Shown piece after piece: positions 1-8,932 of a stretch of DNA of 64,000 bases. The stretch comes from Streptomyces atroolivaceus (GTDB lineage: Bacteria; Actinomycetota; Actinomycetes; Streptomycetales; Streptomycetaceae), in contig NZ_JNXG01000014.1 of the NCBI RefSeq assembly GCF_000717025.1, forward strand, positions 124,001 through 188,000. The letters are read 5' to 3'. Under the pieces are notes generated by a model. It saw only the letters and a program-made list of their open reading frames with translations, did no database searches and was not told the DNA's origin. The translations under genes and the position numbers were made by a program. How positions within the stretch are numbered: position 1 is the stretch's first letter; each line of letters begins with the position of its first letter.

Positions 1-1
1 G

Positions 2-88
2 ACCGAGGTCTACCTCGGGCGCGGCCTGATGCGTGTACACACCTGCCCCACCGACGCCGCTCACCCGCACCGGCTCAGCTTCCAGTAA
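2..88 (+). CDS. 3' end of a gene cut by the window edge
   Basis: An open frame enters from the left edge and ends with TAA at 86-88, leaving 28 residues that finish in HPHRLSFQ. Too little remains to recognise a family. It converges on the gene at 360-1025. The 270 bases between them show no gene or clear hairpin. Confidence 0.4.
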   Translation, partial: TEVYLGRGLMRVHTCPTDAAHPHRLSFQ

Positions 89-359
89 GCGGAGAGCCCC
101 GTCCTTGCCTGCCGGCCGCCGACCCAGTGGTGCCGGAGAAATCCTTCCGGTGCGGTCGATACCACTGTCGACCTGTTCGCCTGCGATCCGCTCGCCATCG
201 GCGGGCAGCAGGTCGCGGTCGGTTCGGCGGAGTGCCGGCGCGGGTCTGGCCGCCTGGGAGCCGGCCGAGGCTCCCGGTGCCGACGGAGTGCTGCACCTCC
301 CGCCGGAATCGTGTGTCGTACTCGCCGACGAATGACGCCGCACCTCCTGCGGGCGGCCG

Positions 360-1025
360 TCAGGTCCTGTCCCGGTCCCACGCGTTCAGCATGCCGTCGA
401 AGGAACGGACCAGGGCCAGTACGGCAGCCCCCGACAGCGGGTCCAGGAACGCTTCCTGGAGGTGCATCTGATTTCCGTGCGCCTTGAACTCCAGGGGCAC
501 CCGGCCCCCCTCGCGCCAGATGATGCGGCCCGGTCCACGAGGTACGTCGCCACCGTTGAAAACGGCCGCCACGAAGAAGAACGGCAGCAGGGGCGAGAAC
601 AGCCACCACACGCACCACCAGACGATGCGGCCCTTGTATCCCACCGTGTCGGGGGCGCCGGGCCGGCTCACCGTCCACCGGGTACGCAGCCCCTTCCTGA
701 ACGCCTTCTCGCGTACGACGGTGCACAGGAGTTCGCCCTGCGCGCCGAGTACCTGATAGACCGCGACGCCCTTCCCGCAGGAAGCGGTCACCACGGTGGC
801 GGCCCGTGCCCCGCGGTTCTCGTCCGCCCACAAGACGATGGAGCGCGCGCCACTGCCCCGGGCCGCGAGATAGGCGGGCACGCCGCCCGGCGGCAGCTCC
901 CGTTCCACATACCCCACGGTCCGGGACGGCCCCGGCTTGACGAAGAGGTCGATCTTGCGGGCGACCGGCTCGGGAGCTACGCCCTCCGGTCGCCTCGGGT
1001 GACTCATCGTCAGAATGCTGGCCAT
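360..1025 (-). CDS. Hypothetical protein with one membrane segment
   Basis: A 221-residue protein of no family I recognise. A hydrophobic, Trp-rich segment (WWCVWWLFSPLLPFFF) at about residues 134-150 is the only clear membrane span. It is preceded by a polar domain and followed by a short basic/polar tail, so single-pass anchoring is inferred. I chose the ATG at 1025 because a GAGGGGGG stretch lies about 6 nt upstream; the frame stays open beyond it. It is convergent with the partial gene at the left edge. Function unknown. Confidence 0.6.
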   Translation of the reverse strand: MASILTMSHPRRPEGVAPEPVARKIDLFVKPGPSRTVGYVERELPPGGVPAYLAARGSGARSIVLWADENRGARAATVVTASCGKGVAVYQVLGAQGELLCTVVREKAFRKGLRTRWTVSRPGAPDTVGYKGRIVWWCVWWLFSPLLPFFFVAAVFNGGDVPRGPGRIIWREGGRVPLEFKAHGNQMHLQEAFLDPLSGAAVLALVRSFDGMLNAWDRDRT

Positions 1026-1172
1026 CCGGTGTCCCCCTCGTACGGTCCCCGCCGGTGCGAGGAGCGTACGGATCTTACGGCCACGAGGGAGCCTCCGACT
1101 CAGGTGGCGGGCAACTCGCCTTTCGGCCACGGGCTTTCACCCTCGCCAAACCGTGCGGCCGGGCTGGACGGC

Positions 1173-2066
1173 TCAGAGAACCATGACCCGGCGCCCGCGC
1201 GAGTGACCGGCCTGGCTGTCGGTGTGCGCCGCCGCGGCCTCGGCGAGCGTGTAGGACCTCTGGACCGGGATGTGGAGCAGCCCCAGCGAGATGAGGCGGG
1301 CGGCCTCGGCGAGCGCGTCCGGCACGCTCCCGGCCACGCCGGAGAACCGGACGCCGAGCGCCGGTGCGTCGAGGTCGGCGATGGAGATCACCTTCCGCGG
1401 GTCCCCGGTCAGCCCGACGAGCTCGCGGATCACGCCCGAGCCGGCCAGATCGAGCGCCGCGTCGACACGGCCGAGCTGCCGCACCCGCTCGGCCCAGCCG
1501 TCGCCATACGTCGTGGCGAGGGCGCCCAGGCTCCGCAGATAGTCCTGGTTGGCGGCCCCTGCGGTGCCTATCACCGCGATGCCGCGGTCGCGGGCGATCT
1601 GCAGCACCGCCGATCCGACTCCCCCGGACGCACCACTGACAAGCAGCGTCTGCCCGGGCAGCACGCCGACCTCGCGGATGATGCGCAGCGCGGTCTCGAC
1701 CACGGACGGGTACCCGGCGGCTTCCTGGAACATCAGCCCTTCGGGCATACGGGCCCAGGCCGACAGGACGGCGAACTCGGCGTAGGTGCTGGAGCCCTCG
1801 CCGAACACGTGGTCGCCGGCCTCGACCCCCTCGACGCCCTCGCCGACCTCGTCCACCACCCCGGCGGCGTCCAGCCCGACCCCGGCGGGCAGTTCGAGGG
1901 GATGGGCCTTCAGCATCTGCCCCTCACGGACCCTCCAGTCGACGGGGTTCACGCCCGCCGCGCGCACGGCGATGCGTATCCGGCCGGGACCCGCATGGGG
2001 CTCCTCGGCATCGATGAGGTGCAGGACGTCGGGGCCGCCGAACTCGGCGAAGCTCACTTTCTTCAT
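1173..2066 (-). CDS. NADP-dependent quinone oxidoreductase-like (MDR superfamily)
   Basis: A 297-residue medium-chain dehydrogenase/reductase without the structural zinc loop, so closest to quinone oxidoreductase/enoyl reductase-like members that use NAD(P)H. It begins MKKVSFAEFGGPDVL. It has the N-terminal catalytic-fold signature AGVNPVDWRVREG and the nucleotide-binding motif SGASGGVGSAVLQIA in the middle. Substrate is unknown. The ATG at 2066 is chosen because the family N terminus starts there; upstream in-frame codons read into the promoter. It is divergent from a TetR gene (2137) with a near-perfect palindrome between, so repression by that TetR is the simplest reading. Confidence 0.85.
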   Translation of the reverse strand: MKKVSFAEFGGPDVLHLIDAEEPHAGPGRIRIAVRAAGVNPVDWRVREGQMLKAHPLELPAGVGLDAAGVVDEVGEGVEGVEAGDHVFGEGSSTYAEFAVLSAWARMPEGLMFQEAAGYPSVVETALRIIREVGVLPGQTLLVSGASGGVGSAVLQIARDRGIAVIGTAGAANQDYLRSLGALATTYGDGWAERVRQLGRVDAALDLAGSGVIRELVGLTGDPRKVISIADLDAPALGVRFSGVAGSVPDALAEAARLISLGLLHIPVQRSYTLAEAAAAHTDSQAGHSRGRRVMVL

Positions 2067-2082
2067 GCGGTGGACCGTAGCA

Positions 2083-2093
2083 CTAACGGTTAG
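2083..2093. promoter_or_regulatory. Candidate TetR operator CTAAC-G-GTTAG
   Basis: A perfect inverted repeat of CTAAC/GTTAG around a single G sits 17 nt upstream of the oxidoreductase start and 44 nt upstream of the TetR start. Position and symmetry fit a TetR-family operator serving both divergent genes. Binding is inferred. Confidence 0.5.
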
Positions 2094-2136
2094 CGTTTTG
2101 GAACGGTTGTTGTTTCCTAGCTGATAGCGTGCGGGT

Positions 2137-2724
2137 ATGACCGAGCCGCCCGGACGCCGTGAACGCAAGAAAGCCGCGACCCGCCAGAAGATCGCCGACG
2201 CCGCCCTGCGGCTCTTCCTGGAACGCGGTTACGACGCGGTGGGCATCCGTGATGTGGCCGCCGAGGCGGACGTGGCCGTGACCACGCTCTTCTCACACTT
2301 CGCCTCGAAAGAGGCCCTGGTCTTCGAGCAGGACGAGGACTTCGAGCACCGCCTCACGCGGGCGGTGACCGACCGGGCCCCGCACGAGCCGCTCATCCCC
2401 GCGCTGCAGAGCGAGATCCGGGCCATGGTGCGGCACTGCACGGCGCGCAGCGGCGCGCCGATCTGGCGCATGATCGACGGATCGCCGGCCCTGCGGAAGT
2501 ACGAGGAGTCGATGAGGCTGCGCCACGCGGAGACGCTGGCGACGGCCATCGCCGCCGATCCCGGACTGTCGCGGGGCACGACGGCGAGCCGGACGATCGC
2601 GCGGTTCGTGGTCGACGCCCATGCGCTGGCCCGTGAGGCGGCCGATCCGGATGGGGCGGTGGACGAGATCTTCCGGATGATCGAGGCGGCCTGGGAGGTC
2701 ACGCTCCCCGCTCGGCCCGTGTGA
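2137..2724 (+). CDS. TetR family transcriptional regulator
   Basis: A 195-residue protein with an N-terminal TetR helix-turn-helix at about residues 12-58 (RQKIADAALRLFLERGYDAV, then VAAEADVAVTTLFSHFASKE). A helical ligand-binding C-terminal domain without recognisable subfamily follows. It is divergent from the oxidoreductase at 1173-2066, the usual arrangement for a local repressor of a detoxifying enzyme. It probably also represses itself through the palindrome at 2083-2093. Ligand unknown. Confidence 0.9.
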   Translation: MTEPPGRRERKKAATRQKIADAALRLFLERGYDAVGIRDVAAEADVAVTTLFSHFASKEALVFEQDEDFEHRLTRAVTDRAPHEPLIPALQSEIRAMVRHCTARSGAPIWRMIDGSPALRKYEESMRLRHAETLATAIAADPGLSRGTTASRTIARFVVDAHALAREAADPDGAVDEIFRMIEAAWEVTLPARPV

Positions 2725-2778
2725 GCAAGGGCGTTCCGCCGGAACCGCGCCGGGGCCCGCCGGCGGCAACTGGAACCG

Positions 2779-3425
2779 CTACTCGATGACCGCCAGTTCA
2801 CGCGCGGTGGTGTACGGCCGCCTCCCTCCGCTCTCCGTGAGCGTGACGATGTCCTCGATACGGACGTCGAAGCGGCCCGGGAGGTAGATGCCCGGCTCGA
2901 CGGAGAGACACGTCCCGGAGACCAGCGGCTGCTCCTCGCCCTCGATCAGGTAGGGCGGTTCATGGGTGGTGACGCCCATGCCGTGGCCCGTGCGGTGGAC
3001 GAACCGCTCGACGTAGCCGAACTCCGTGATAACGGCACAGGGCCGCCCGGCGGTCGATCTCTTGCCCGAACCCAGGCCGGACCGCACGGCAGTCAGCCTC
3101 CCACGCCTCCCGTACGACGTCGTGGACCCGCTGGTCCTCGGCGGTGGGTTCGCCCACATGAAACGTGCGGGAGGTGTCGGAGCCGTAGCCGTACATCAGC
3201 CCGCCATCGAGCAGGACGGCCATGGCGCCCTGCTCGATGGCGCGGTCACCCGCCTGTAGTGCGAGTTCGCGACGTTCGGGCCGGATCGACCTCGGTGAAG
3301 TCGACCTGGGAGTGCCCCCGTTCCGTGAGCAGGGCGGCCAGACCGGCCACGCCACTCTCCCGCCGGCCGGAGAAGCGGGCCTTCAGATCTCCTCGTACGT
3401 CGCGAGTCGGGCGGACCACTGGTCC
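2779..3425 (-). pseudogene. M24 (Xaa-Pro aminopeptidase-like) peptidase, broken
   Basis: The C-terminal two thirds of a 'pita-bread' M24 metallopeptidase are readable only across several frames. Family blocks in order are ATYEE and GVAGLAALLTERG near 3300-3420, then LDGGLMYGYGSDTSRTFHVG, then ERFVHRTGHGMGV, then LVSGTCLSVEPGIYLPGRFDVRIED. Frame changes fall near 3405 (a two-base insertion after the EE codons, giving a stop), near 3290 and near 3050. The N-terminal third is missing and is replaced by a transposase fragment. The gene is inactive unless the frameshifts are sequencing errors. Confidence 0.8.
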
Positions 3426-3431
3426 TGCTCG

Positions 3432-3565
3432 ACGACCCGACAGGCCAGCACAGCCCGACCGGGTTCGAGCCGCTTACCGACGGCTTCGAGGCCCAACTCG
3501 TCCAGGCAGCAGAGCGTAGTCAGGTCAGCACGGGTGAGGCCGTGGTCAGCGGCACCCCCGGGCAC
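3432..3565 (-). mobile_element. ISL3-family transposase N-terminal remnant
   Basis: About 45 residues (LTTLCCLDELGLEAVGKRLE then PGRAVLACRVVE) match the start of actinobacterial ISL3 transposases as I know them. The reading then runs directly into M24 peptidase sequence. The zinc-finger and catalytic parts are absent. It marks the junction that removed the 5' third of the peptidase gene. Confidence 0.55.
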
Positions 3566-3601
3566 GCGAGCGCTTCGACCGAGGAGACCCCCGCCTCGCC
3601 C

Positions 3602-4336
3602 TCACCACTTCACAGGCCCATTGGCGTCGATGAACGTTCCCGTCGCGTCGGCGGTGCTGAGGGTCGCCGCTTGAGCGATGACCTCGGCGGCCTCCTCAGG
3701 AGTGACGGGTGCCTGCTCCTTGTTGCCGGGTGCGAGGTCGGTCTGTACCCAGCCGGGGCACACTGAAGTCACCTTGATCGAGGTGTCGGCGAGCGCCTTG
3801 GACAACACGATCGTGATCGCATTGAGGGCGGCCTTGGAAGACTGGTAGGCCGGCACCACCATGGAATGCCACGGAGAGTTCGGGTCAGTCTGATGAGCGA
3901 GCGATCCCACCGTGCTGGAGACGTTCACGATCCGCCCGGCCGGGCTCCTGCGGACCAGCGGAAGGAAGGCTTCCACGACTGCGACGGGGCCCAGAACGTT
4001 CGTAGCGTAGGTCTGCTCGAACATCGCCAGGTCGAGGACCTCCTTCGGATCGGCGTTGGTTGCCTCCGGCAGGATTCCCGCGTTGTTGACCAGCACGTCG
4101 AGATGTCCGAAGCGCTCGGCAACCTCAGTGGCGGCTGCCCTCACCGACGCCGGGTCGGTGACATCCATGCTGAGGCTGCTCACTGAGAATCCCTCCCTCG
4201 ACAACCGGTCTGCTGTCTCCGCCCCCGCCTCGGGCTTTCGTGCGGCAACGATCACGTGGCCGCACTCACGTGCGAGCCGTCGAGCAGCTGCCAGACCGAT
4301 CCCCTTGTTGGCACCGGTGACGAGCGCGATCTTCAC
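3602..4336 (-). CDS. Short-chain dehydrogenase/reductase (SDR)
   Basis: A 244-residue classical SDR that uses NAD(P)H to oxidise or reduce a carbonyl/alcohol substrate. It shows TGANKGIGLAAARRLA (cofactor glycine motif TGxxxGxG), the NNAG motif in LDVLVNNAGILPEA, the catalytic Ser in IVNVSSTVGSL and the YQSSKAALN catalytic Tyr-Lys. Length is normal. The nearby Arg in VIVAARKPEAG suggests NADP preference. It stands alone between the broken M24 gene and the PP2C remnant. Substrate unknown. Confidence 0.92.
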   Translation of the reverse strand: MKIALVTGANKGIGLAAARRLARECGHVIVAARKPEAGAETADRLSREGFSVSSLSMDVTDPASVRAAATEVAERFGHLDVLVNNAGILPEATNADPKEVLDLAMFEQTYATNVLGPVAVVEAFLPLVRRSPAGRIVNVSSTVGSLAHQTDPNSPWHSMVVPAYQSSKAALNAITIVLSKALADTSIKVTSVCPGWVQTDLAPGNKEQAPVTPEEAAEVIAQAATLSTADATGTFIDANGPVKW

Positions 4337-4474
4337 AATCAGGTCCTCTCATGATGGCGTAGCGACCGTCGTGGTGAGCGGCCGCACCGCGCAAGCACAT
4401 CAACCGCCCACAGCGAATGCTGGCGGGAATCAGACGTCGCGGCCGACGCGGCGGCTGAACGAGCCGCACCGGCG

Positions 4475-4855
4475 TCAGCGGACTGCGCTCCACCGGCGTC
4501 TGTGCGGAGCCAGAAGACCTCGGCGATGGCGAGCAGGCCCACCGCCGTACACCCGGCGCGCGTTGTGGTCCTCGGTGAGCAGGCGCAGGTTCCTCTCCAG
4601 GGGGGGGTAGGCGCGTGCGTCGCCGGACCAGACGACCGCCAGCAGGCCGCCGGGGACGGGCACCACGACGACGGCCGCAGCGATGGGAAGGCCGCGGGGT
4701 CGTACTCGGCACGCAGTCCGGCCTCCGCCTCCGCGTGCAGAACGGTGACGCGGGCCAGGCGGCGGCCAGGGTCCGTGGCCGGACGGCCGGGGCGTCGCCG
4801 AGGCCATCGAGGAGAGGAGGACGTGGGCGCGCGTGGCTGCGGGCGAGGTCCACAC
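4475..4855 (-). pseudogene. PP2C-type phosphatase remnant
   Basis: Two frames together give pieces of a PP2C Ser/Thr phosphatase. One frame has VLHAEAEAGLRAEYDPAAF. After a frame change near 4690, the other has GGLLAVVWSGDARAYP followed by LRLLTEDHN, which corresponds to the PP2C core block W-x-G-D-x-R-x-Y ... LT-x-DH. Both ends of the domain are missing. It is probably a dead fragment upstream of the SDR gene. Confidence 0.5.
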
Positions 4856-4869
4856 GGTGGTGGCATCGC

Positions 4870-5343
4870 GCTACAGACGACTCACCGGCTCACCACATGG
4901 GACACGGTCTGAGGGTTGTCCCGTACTCCTGGGTCCGCCCATCGGCGCTCGTCGGCGCTCGGGTGGTGGCAGAGACCGCAGGCGCCGATCCTTGAGGTAC
5001 AGGCAGACGGACAGGATGCGGCGGAACGCGCCCGCTGGATTCGGCGACCTCCTGGTAAGTGTCGTGTTCGCGCGCGGGCGTACATCTACTTTGGCGACGT
5101 CAATCCTTATCCGCACTACGAAGGAGAGGTTTGACCTCAGTCCTTGGAGCGTAGGCCGGAAAATCTCGCGAGTTGGGCGCAAATCCGCCAGACGAGGCGT
5201 TAGACGTTGTCTCACGTGGCAGTACATCGGCTTCTTGTGGCAGCTCAGGGCACTGGCCATTGCCAGACTTCGGCCCTTCCGGTCGTTGCGGTCCACGCAC
5301 GGAATCTTGAGGCCGCGAGTAGCCTATGGCAGGCTCATGCCGC
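4870..5343. other. Intergenic, no gene seen
   Basis: About 470 bases with lower coding character than the flanks. I see no family match in any frame, no tRNA and no strong terminator hairpin. Confidence 0.4.
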
Positions 5344-5928
5344 ATGATCGATGAATTCGCGAAGGGCAACCTGCACGGGAGACTGCGGCGGGACCGCGAG
5401 GCGCTGGTCTGGAAGCTCGACGGCTTGTCCGAATACGACACCCGCCGACCGTTGACAGTGACAGGGAGCAACCTCCTCGGCCTGGTCAAACACGTGGCCA
5501 GCGTCGAGGCCAGGTACTTTGGCGAGGTCTTCGACCGCCCCTTCCCGGAACCGCTGCCCCGGTGGCAGGACCACGACGGAAGCGATCTGTGGGCGACCGA
5601 GGACGAGACCCGCGATCAGATCATCGAGTTCTACCGGCGCACGTGGGAACACTCGGACGCGAGGATCAACGAGCTTCCCCTCGGTGCCCCCGGCCACGTG
5701 CCGTGGTGGCCGGAGCCTCATTCCAACACGAACCTGTTCGCCGTCATGGTCCACGTCCTCGGCGAGACCAACCGGCATGCCGGGCACGCTGACATCCTGC
5801 GCGAAGGCGTCGACGGCCGAACCGGGATGCGCCCCGAACACGAGATGCAGATCGATGAGGAAGCCCGCAACTCCCACTACGCGAAGATCGAGCAGGCCGC
5901 CAGATCGGCCGCATCGGCCAAGGCATAG
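5344..5928 (+). CDS. DinB-like protein (DUF664)
   Basis: A 194-residue four-helix-bundle DinB/YfiT-type protein. Family features are the opening metal-binding histidine in LLGLVKHVASVEARYFGEVF and the later histidine block VMVHVLGETNRHAGHADILRE, which together make the three-His metal site. Many actinobacterial DinB proteins are thiol-dependent transferases (mycothiol), but the substrate here is unknown. I chose the second ATG (5344), preceded by GGCAGG; an ATG at 5326 is possible. It ends just before an IS5 scrap. Confidence 0.88.
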   Translation: MIDEFAKGNLHGRLRRDREALVWKLDGLSEYDTRRPLTVTGSNLLGLVKHVASVEARYFGEVFDRPFPEPLPRWQDHDGSDLWATEDETRDQIIEFYRRTWEHSDARINELPLGAPGHVPWWPEPHSNTNLFAVMVHVLGETNRHAGHADILREGVDGRTGMRPEHEMQIDEEARNSHYAKIEQAARSAASAKA

Positions 5929-6423
5929 AGGCCTGTGCCAGGTGACTTGATGTTCGAGCGGCATGAGGGCGACCGTGAGGGCTGATCTGTCGAAGCGTCT
6001 GGTTCCTGATGAGCTCTGGGAGCTGGTCGCCCCGCTACTGCCGTCGTTCGCGGCTCGACCGCAAGGTGGCGGGACCGCTCCGCGTGACGAGCGGGCGGTG
6101 TTCACGGCTGTGGCGTACACACTGACGAGTGAGTGTGCGCGGCGGTATCTGCCGGAATCGTCCGGTGTATCGCCGGCCACCGCGCACCGCCGGTTCAGCG
6201 TGTGGACCGAGGCCGGATTGTGGCGCAGACTGCACCGGGCGGTGCTGGACGAACTCGGCGCCAGGGGTGAGTTGGACTGGTCGTCATCCCTTCGCCCGCA
6301 TGAAGCACTACAAGATCCTCCGCGACTGCCGGCAACGCGGCAACGGCCTCCACTACGCCGTCCAAGCCGTCGCCACACTCCACAACCACGCCCTGGCCGC
6401 ATGATCCACAAGGGCACAGAACC
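5929..6423 (+). mobile_element. Internally deleted IS5-family element
   Basis: A 495-bp remnant bounded by short imperfect inverted ends. The left end reads GGCCTGTGCCAGG and the right end, read inward on the other strand, GGTTCTGTGCCCT; they share CTGTGCC. Inside are only the two ends of a transposase gene. It cannot transpose by itself. The left end lies immediately after the DinB stop codon. Confidence 0.65.
5963..6404 (+). pseudogene. IS5-family transposase, centre deleted
   Basis: The N-terminal part (LVPDELWELVAPLLPSF, then SGVSPATAHRRFSVWTEAGL) ends near 6290. It jumps in another frame to a C-terminal tail (MKHYKILRDCRQRGNGLHYA ... ATLHNHALAA) ending at 6404. The catalytic DDE core between them is missing, so the enzyme is dead. 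Confidence 0.75.
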
Positions 6424-6506
6424 CGGCTTCACCTGCCCGGCACCAGACTTCTGCAACACGCTTCCGGCGGAGAGCCAGGCCCGAACGGGTTCGGCACCCG
6501 GTGGCC

Positions 6507-7736
6507 ATGGCTACGATCACCTGTGTGGCCAGAAGAAGAGTAGGGGCGTTCACCGGGCTCTTCCGGGGACGCCGACGTGAGGACGAACTCGCACGCGTCG
6601 ACGCGGAGATCACCGCGTTCGGGGAAGCTCTCGCCCGGCATTCCTTCGTGCCGGGCAGCCATCCGGACGACTCGGGACTCCTTGCCGACTATCAGCGGGC
6701 GTTGGACGCTTACGAGCAGGCCAAACGCGAGTTCGTCGGTGACCGCACCCTCCAGGACGCTGCCGATGTGTTGCGTTCCCTTGACGAGGGGCGTCACGCG
6801 CTGGCCTGTGTGGACGCCGCGATGGAAGGGCGCCCACGCCCGCGAAGGCGCCCGCTGTGCTTCTTCGACCCCAGGCACGGGCCTTCCACCGAGGAGGCCC
6901 GCTGGGCGCCGCCGGAAGGTGCTGTACGGGCAATCGCCGTGTGCGCCGCCGATGCCGTGCGCCTGTCCGAGGGCCTGCCACCGATCGAGAGCGGCCGGAC
7001 GGAAGACAGGCCCCGCCTCCCTTCGCAGACCCCGCCGGCCCCGCGTGCGGCCCCCGCCGCCGAAGGAGCCGTCACGCGACAGCCTGACCGCCGCCCGACC
7101 ACCACGGATGGGCAGACGTCGTTCCCACCCGCCTCCTCCACGTCCTACGAGACCTGGCCCGAGAACACTGGTACGCAACAGCGCCGTGCGAGTCGCGGCA
7201 CTACCGGGGTTCAGCTCGTCCGCACCAACCGCAACGGCCCCGAACTGCTGGTGGTCCACATCGACCAGGCCCGGAACTCCTGGGTCGAACTGACCGGCCC
7301 ACCCGGCAGAAACGGGATGCCCCAGAAAATTCTGGCCTACGGGTCCGCGCTGACCCGGGCGATCGTTCCCGTGCCGGCCGACGGGCGGGACCGCATAATT
7401 CTGGAGATGACCACTAAGCGCGGATGGCGTATCTGGCTGCACCCCCCGGAGCACATTCCGGTCCTCACCGACTCGGTGGCATCAACCGGCGCCTACGTCC
7501 TGAGACACCCCGGCGGCCGTATGCCACTGCGCGTTACACAGAACGAGGGAAGTGCCTTCTCCCTGCACGAACTCCGCCCGGACTACACCCCGGGAGCTCT
7601 ACTGGTCGAGGGCGAGGGATCGTTCACAGCGGCAGCCACCACGTCGAGAGAACCGGGGCTGCTGTACCTCCAGTCGCGGGCGTCATGGAGCATCACGACG
7701 ACCGGTGGTGTGCACAAGGTGCCCCCCACACCCTGA
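6507..7736 (+). CDS. Hypothetical protein, modular with low-complexity linker
   Basis: About 409 residues in three parts. First is a helical N-terminal segment (about 20-105). Next is a short block around residues 115-155 (CFFDPRHGPS ... VCAADAVRLSEG), which in other streptomycetes occurs in membrane-linked proteins of unknown role. A Pro/Thr-rich linker follows. The C-terminal beta-rich domain (about 225-400; VQLVRTNRNGPELLVVHIDQ ... LLYLQSRASWSI) could be a ligand- or sugar-binding sandwich. I see no signal peptide or membrane span. Start is uncertain: GTG 6501, ATG 6507 or a later GTG. Function unknown. Confidence 0.6.
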   Translation: MATITCVARRRVGAFTGLFRGRRREDELARVDAEITAFGEALARHSFVPGSHPDDSGLLADYQRALDAYEQAKREFVGDRTLQDAADVLRSLDEGRHALACVDAAMEGRPRPRRRPLCFFDPRHGPSTEEARWAPPEGAVRAIAVCAADAVRLSEGLPPIESGRTEDRPRLPSQTPPAPRAAPAAEGAVTRQPDRRPTTTDGQTSFPPASSTSYETWPENTGTQQRRASRGTTGVQLVRTNRNGPELLVVHIDQARNSWVELTGPPGRNGMPQKILAYGSALTRAIVPVPADGRDRIILEMTTKRGWRIWLHPPEHIPVLTDSVASTGAYVLRHPGGRMPLRVTQNEGSAFSLHELRPDYTPGALLVEGEGSFTAAATTSREPGLLYLQSRASWSITTTGGVHKVPPTP

Positions 7737-8194
7737 CCACGAGAAGTACGCCCGCACACCGACGTGCAAGGGCGGCCCAGCGACAGGCGACGCAGGCCTG
7801 GCCATGCCCCCCTCTCTCCCGAGCCCCGGTTCCACCGCCGGCACGAGCCCATGCAGGGCTCACCCCGTAAGTTTCCGCGGCCGCCTGCTGCAGATGCCTC
7901 CACACCCACCGTGCCGGACCTCGAGAGTCCCGCGCTCTGACATGCCTCCCGGGCACGCCCGTACACACCACCGGCCCCGTCCGGGCTCACCTACTTCGCC
8001 GTGCTGACCATGAAATCGCCTCGTCGCCCAGAGCGACGAGGCGCGCGAGCACGCGAACCCGAGGGCAGGGCCTCGACGCCCTCCGGGAGCCCGCCGGGCG
8101 AGCCCTCGCCGTATTTCAGAGGGATACCCGCGCTGCTCTGCCAGCGGCAGAACACCAGCCGGACCGGGCTCGGCGATCACTACAGTCCAATCTC
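7737..8194. other. Intergenic with one strong hairpin
   Basis: About 460 bases without a recognisable gene between the hypothetical protein and the hydrolase. The only structure I see is the hairpin at 8017-8043, listed separately. Confidence 0.45.
8017..8043. terminator. Perfect 11-bp hairpin, candidate terminator
   Basis: CGCCTCGTCGC and GCGACGAGGCG pair perfectly around a 5-nt loop. There is no T tract on the plus strand and only a weak one on the minus strand. A streptomycete terminator without U tail is plausible but unproven. Confidence 0.4.
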
Positions 8195-8932
8195 ATGACG
8201 ACGATTACGACGCGTACGGTCGAGTATCCGGCCGACGGTTTGACGATGATCGGGCACCTCGCTCTCCCGGCCGGTGTCGACCGCCGGCCCGCGGTGCTGC
8301 TCGGACCAGAGGGCATGGGGCTCAGCGACGTCGAGCGCCGCCGGGCCGATGCTCTCGCCGAGCTGGGATATATAGCGCTGGCCTTCGACCTTCACGGAGG
8401 GCGCTACTTGGGCGACCCCGAGGAGATGCTGGCCCGTTGCCTGCCGCTGCTCGCTGATCCCGACCGGATGCGGGGCATCGGCCATGCGGCGCTCGACGTG
8501 TTGCGCACCGAACCGCGGACCGACCCCGACCGGATCGCCGCCGTGGGCTACGGCACCGGGGGCGCCGTCGGGCTGGAACTCGGCCGCGGCGGCGTCAGCC
8601 TGCGCGCGATCGGGACAGTCAACGCAACTACCACGGGCCGCCCGGGTGAGGCGGCGCACATTCGCTGCCCGGTGTGGGCCGGGGTCGGGTCGGAAGACCC
8701 GATCATGCCGCCCGAGCAACGGAACGCGTTCACCGCTGAGATGCAGGCCGCGGGCGTCGACTGGCGCCTCACGGTCTACGGCGGCGCCTTGCACGCCTTC
8801 CACCACCCGCCGGTCGGACACCCCGTGGTACCCGGCGTCGGTTACCACCCACGGCACGCGCAGCGAGCCTGGCGCGACGTCGTCGACCTGCTCGCCGAGT
8901 GCCTGCCCGTGACCGAGGATCTGGGGGCATGA
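8195..8932 (+). CDS. Dienelactone hydrolase-like protein, nucleophile position altered
   Basis: A 245-residue alpha/beta hydrolase of the dienelactone hydrolase family (VLLGPEGMGLSDVERRRADA, then YIALAFDLHGGRYLGDPEEM). The acid (GVGSEDPIMP) and the histidine (ALHAFHHP) regions of the usual Cys-Asp-His triad are present. The nucleophile elbow reads GYGTGG where the family has G-x-C-x-G-G, so glycine sits where the cysteine should be. The protein may be inactive as a hydrolase, may use a different mechanism, or may bind rather than cut its ligand. No partner gene is adjacent. Confidence 0.85.
   Translation: MTTITTRTVEYPADGLTMIGHLALPAGVDRRPAVLLGPEGMGLSDVERRRADALAELGYIALAFDLHGGRYLGDPEEMLARCLPLLADPDRMRGIGHAALDVLRTEPRTDPDRIAAVGYGTGGAVGLELGRGGVSLRAIGTVNATTTGRPGEAAHIRCPVWAGVGSEDPIMPPEQRNAFTAEMQAAGVDWRLTVYGGALHAFHHPPVGHPVVPGVGYHPRHAQRAWRDVVDLLAECLPVTEDLGA

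Noticed and set aside
462..2093. 543-codon plus-strand open frame
   Set aside because: It is antisense to the membrane protein and the MDR oxidoreductase, whose family motifs are clear. The product is Arg/Gly/Asp-rich shadow text.
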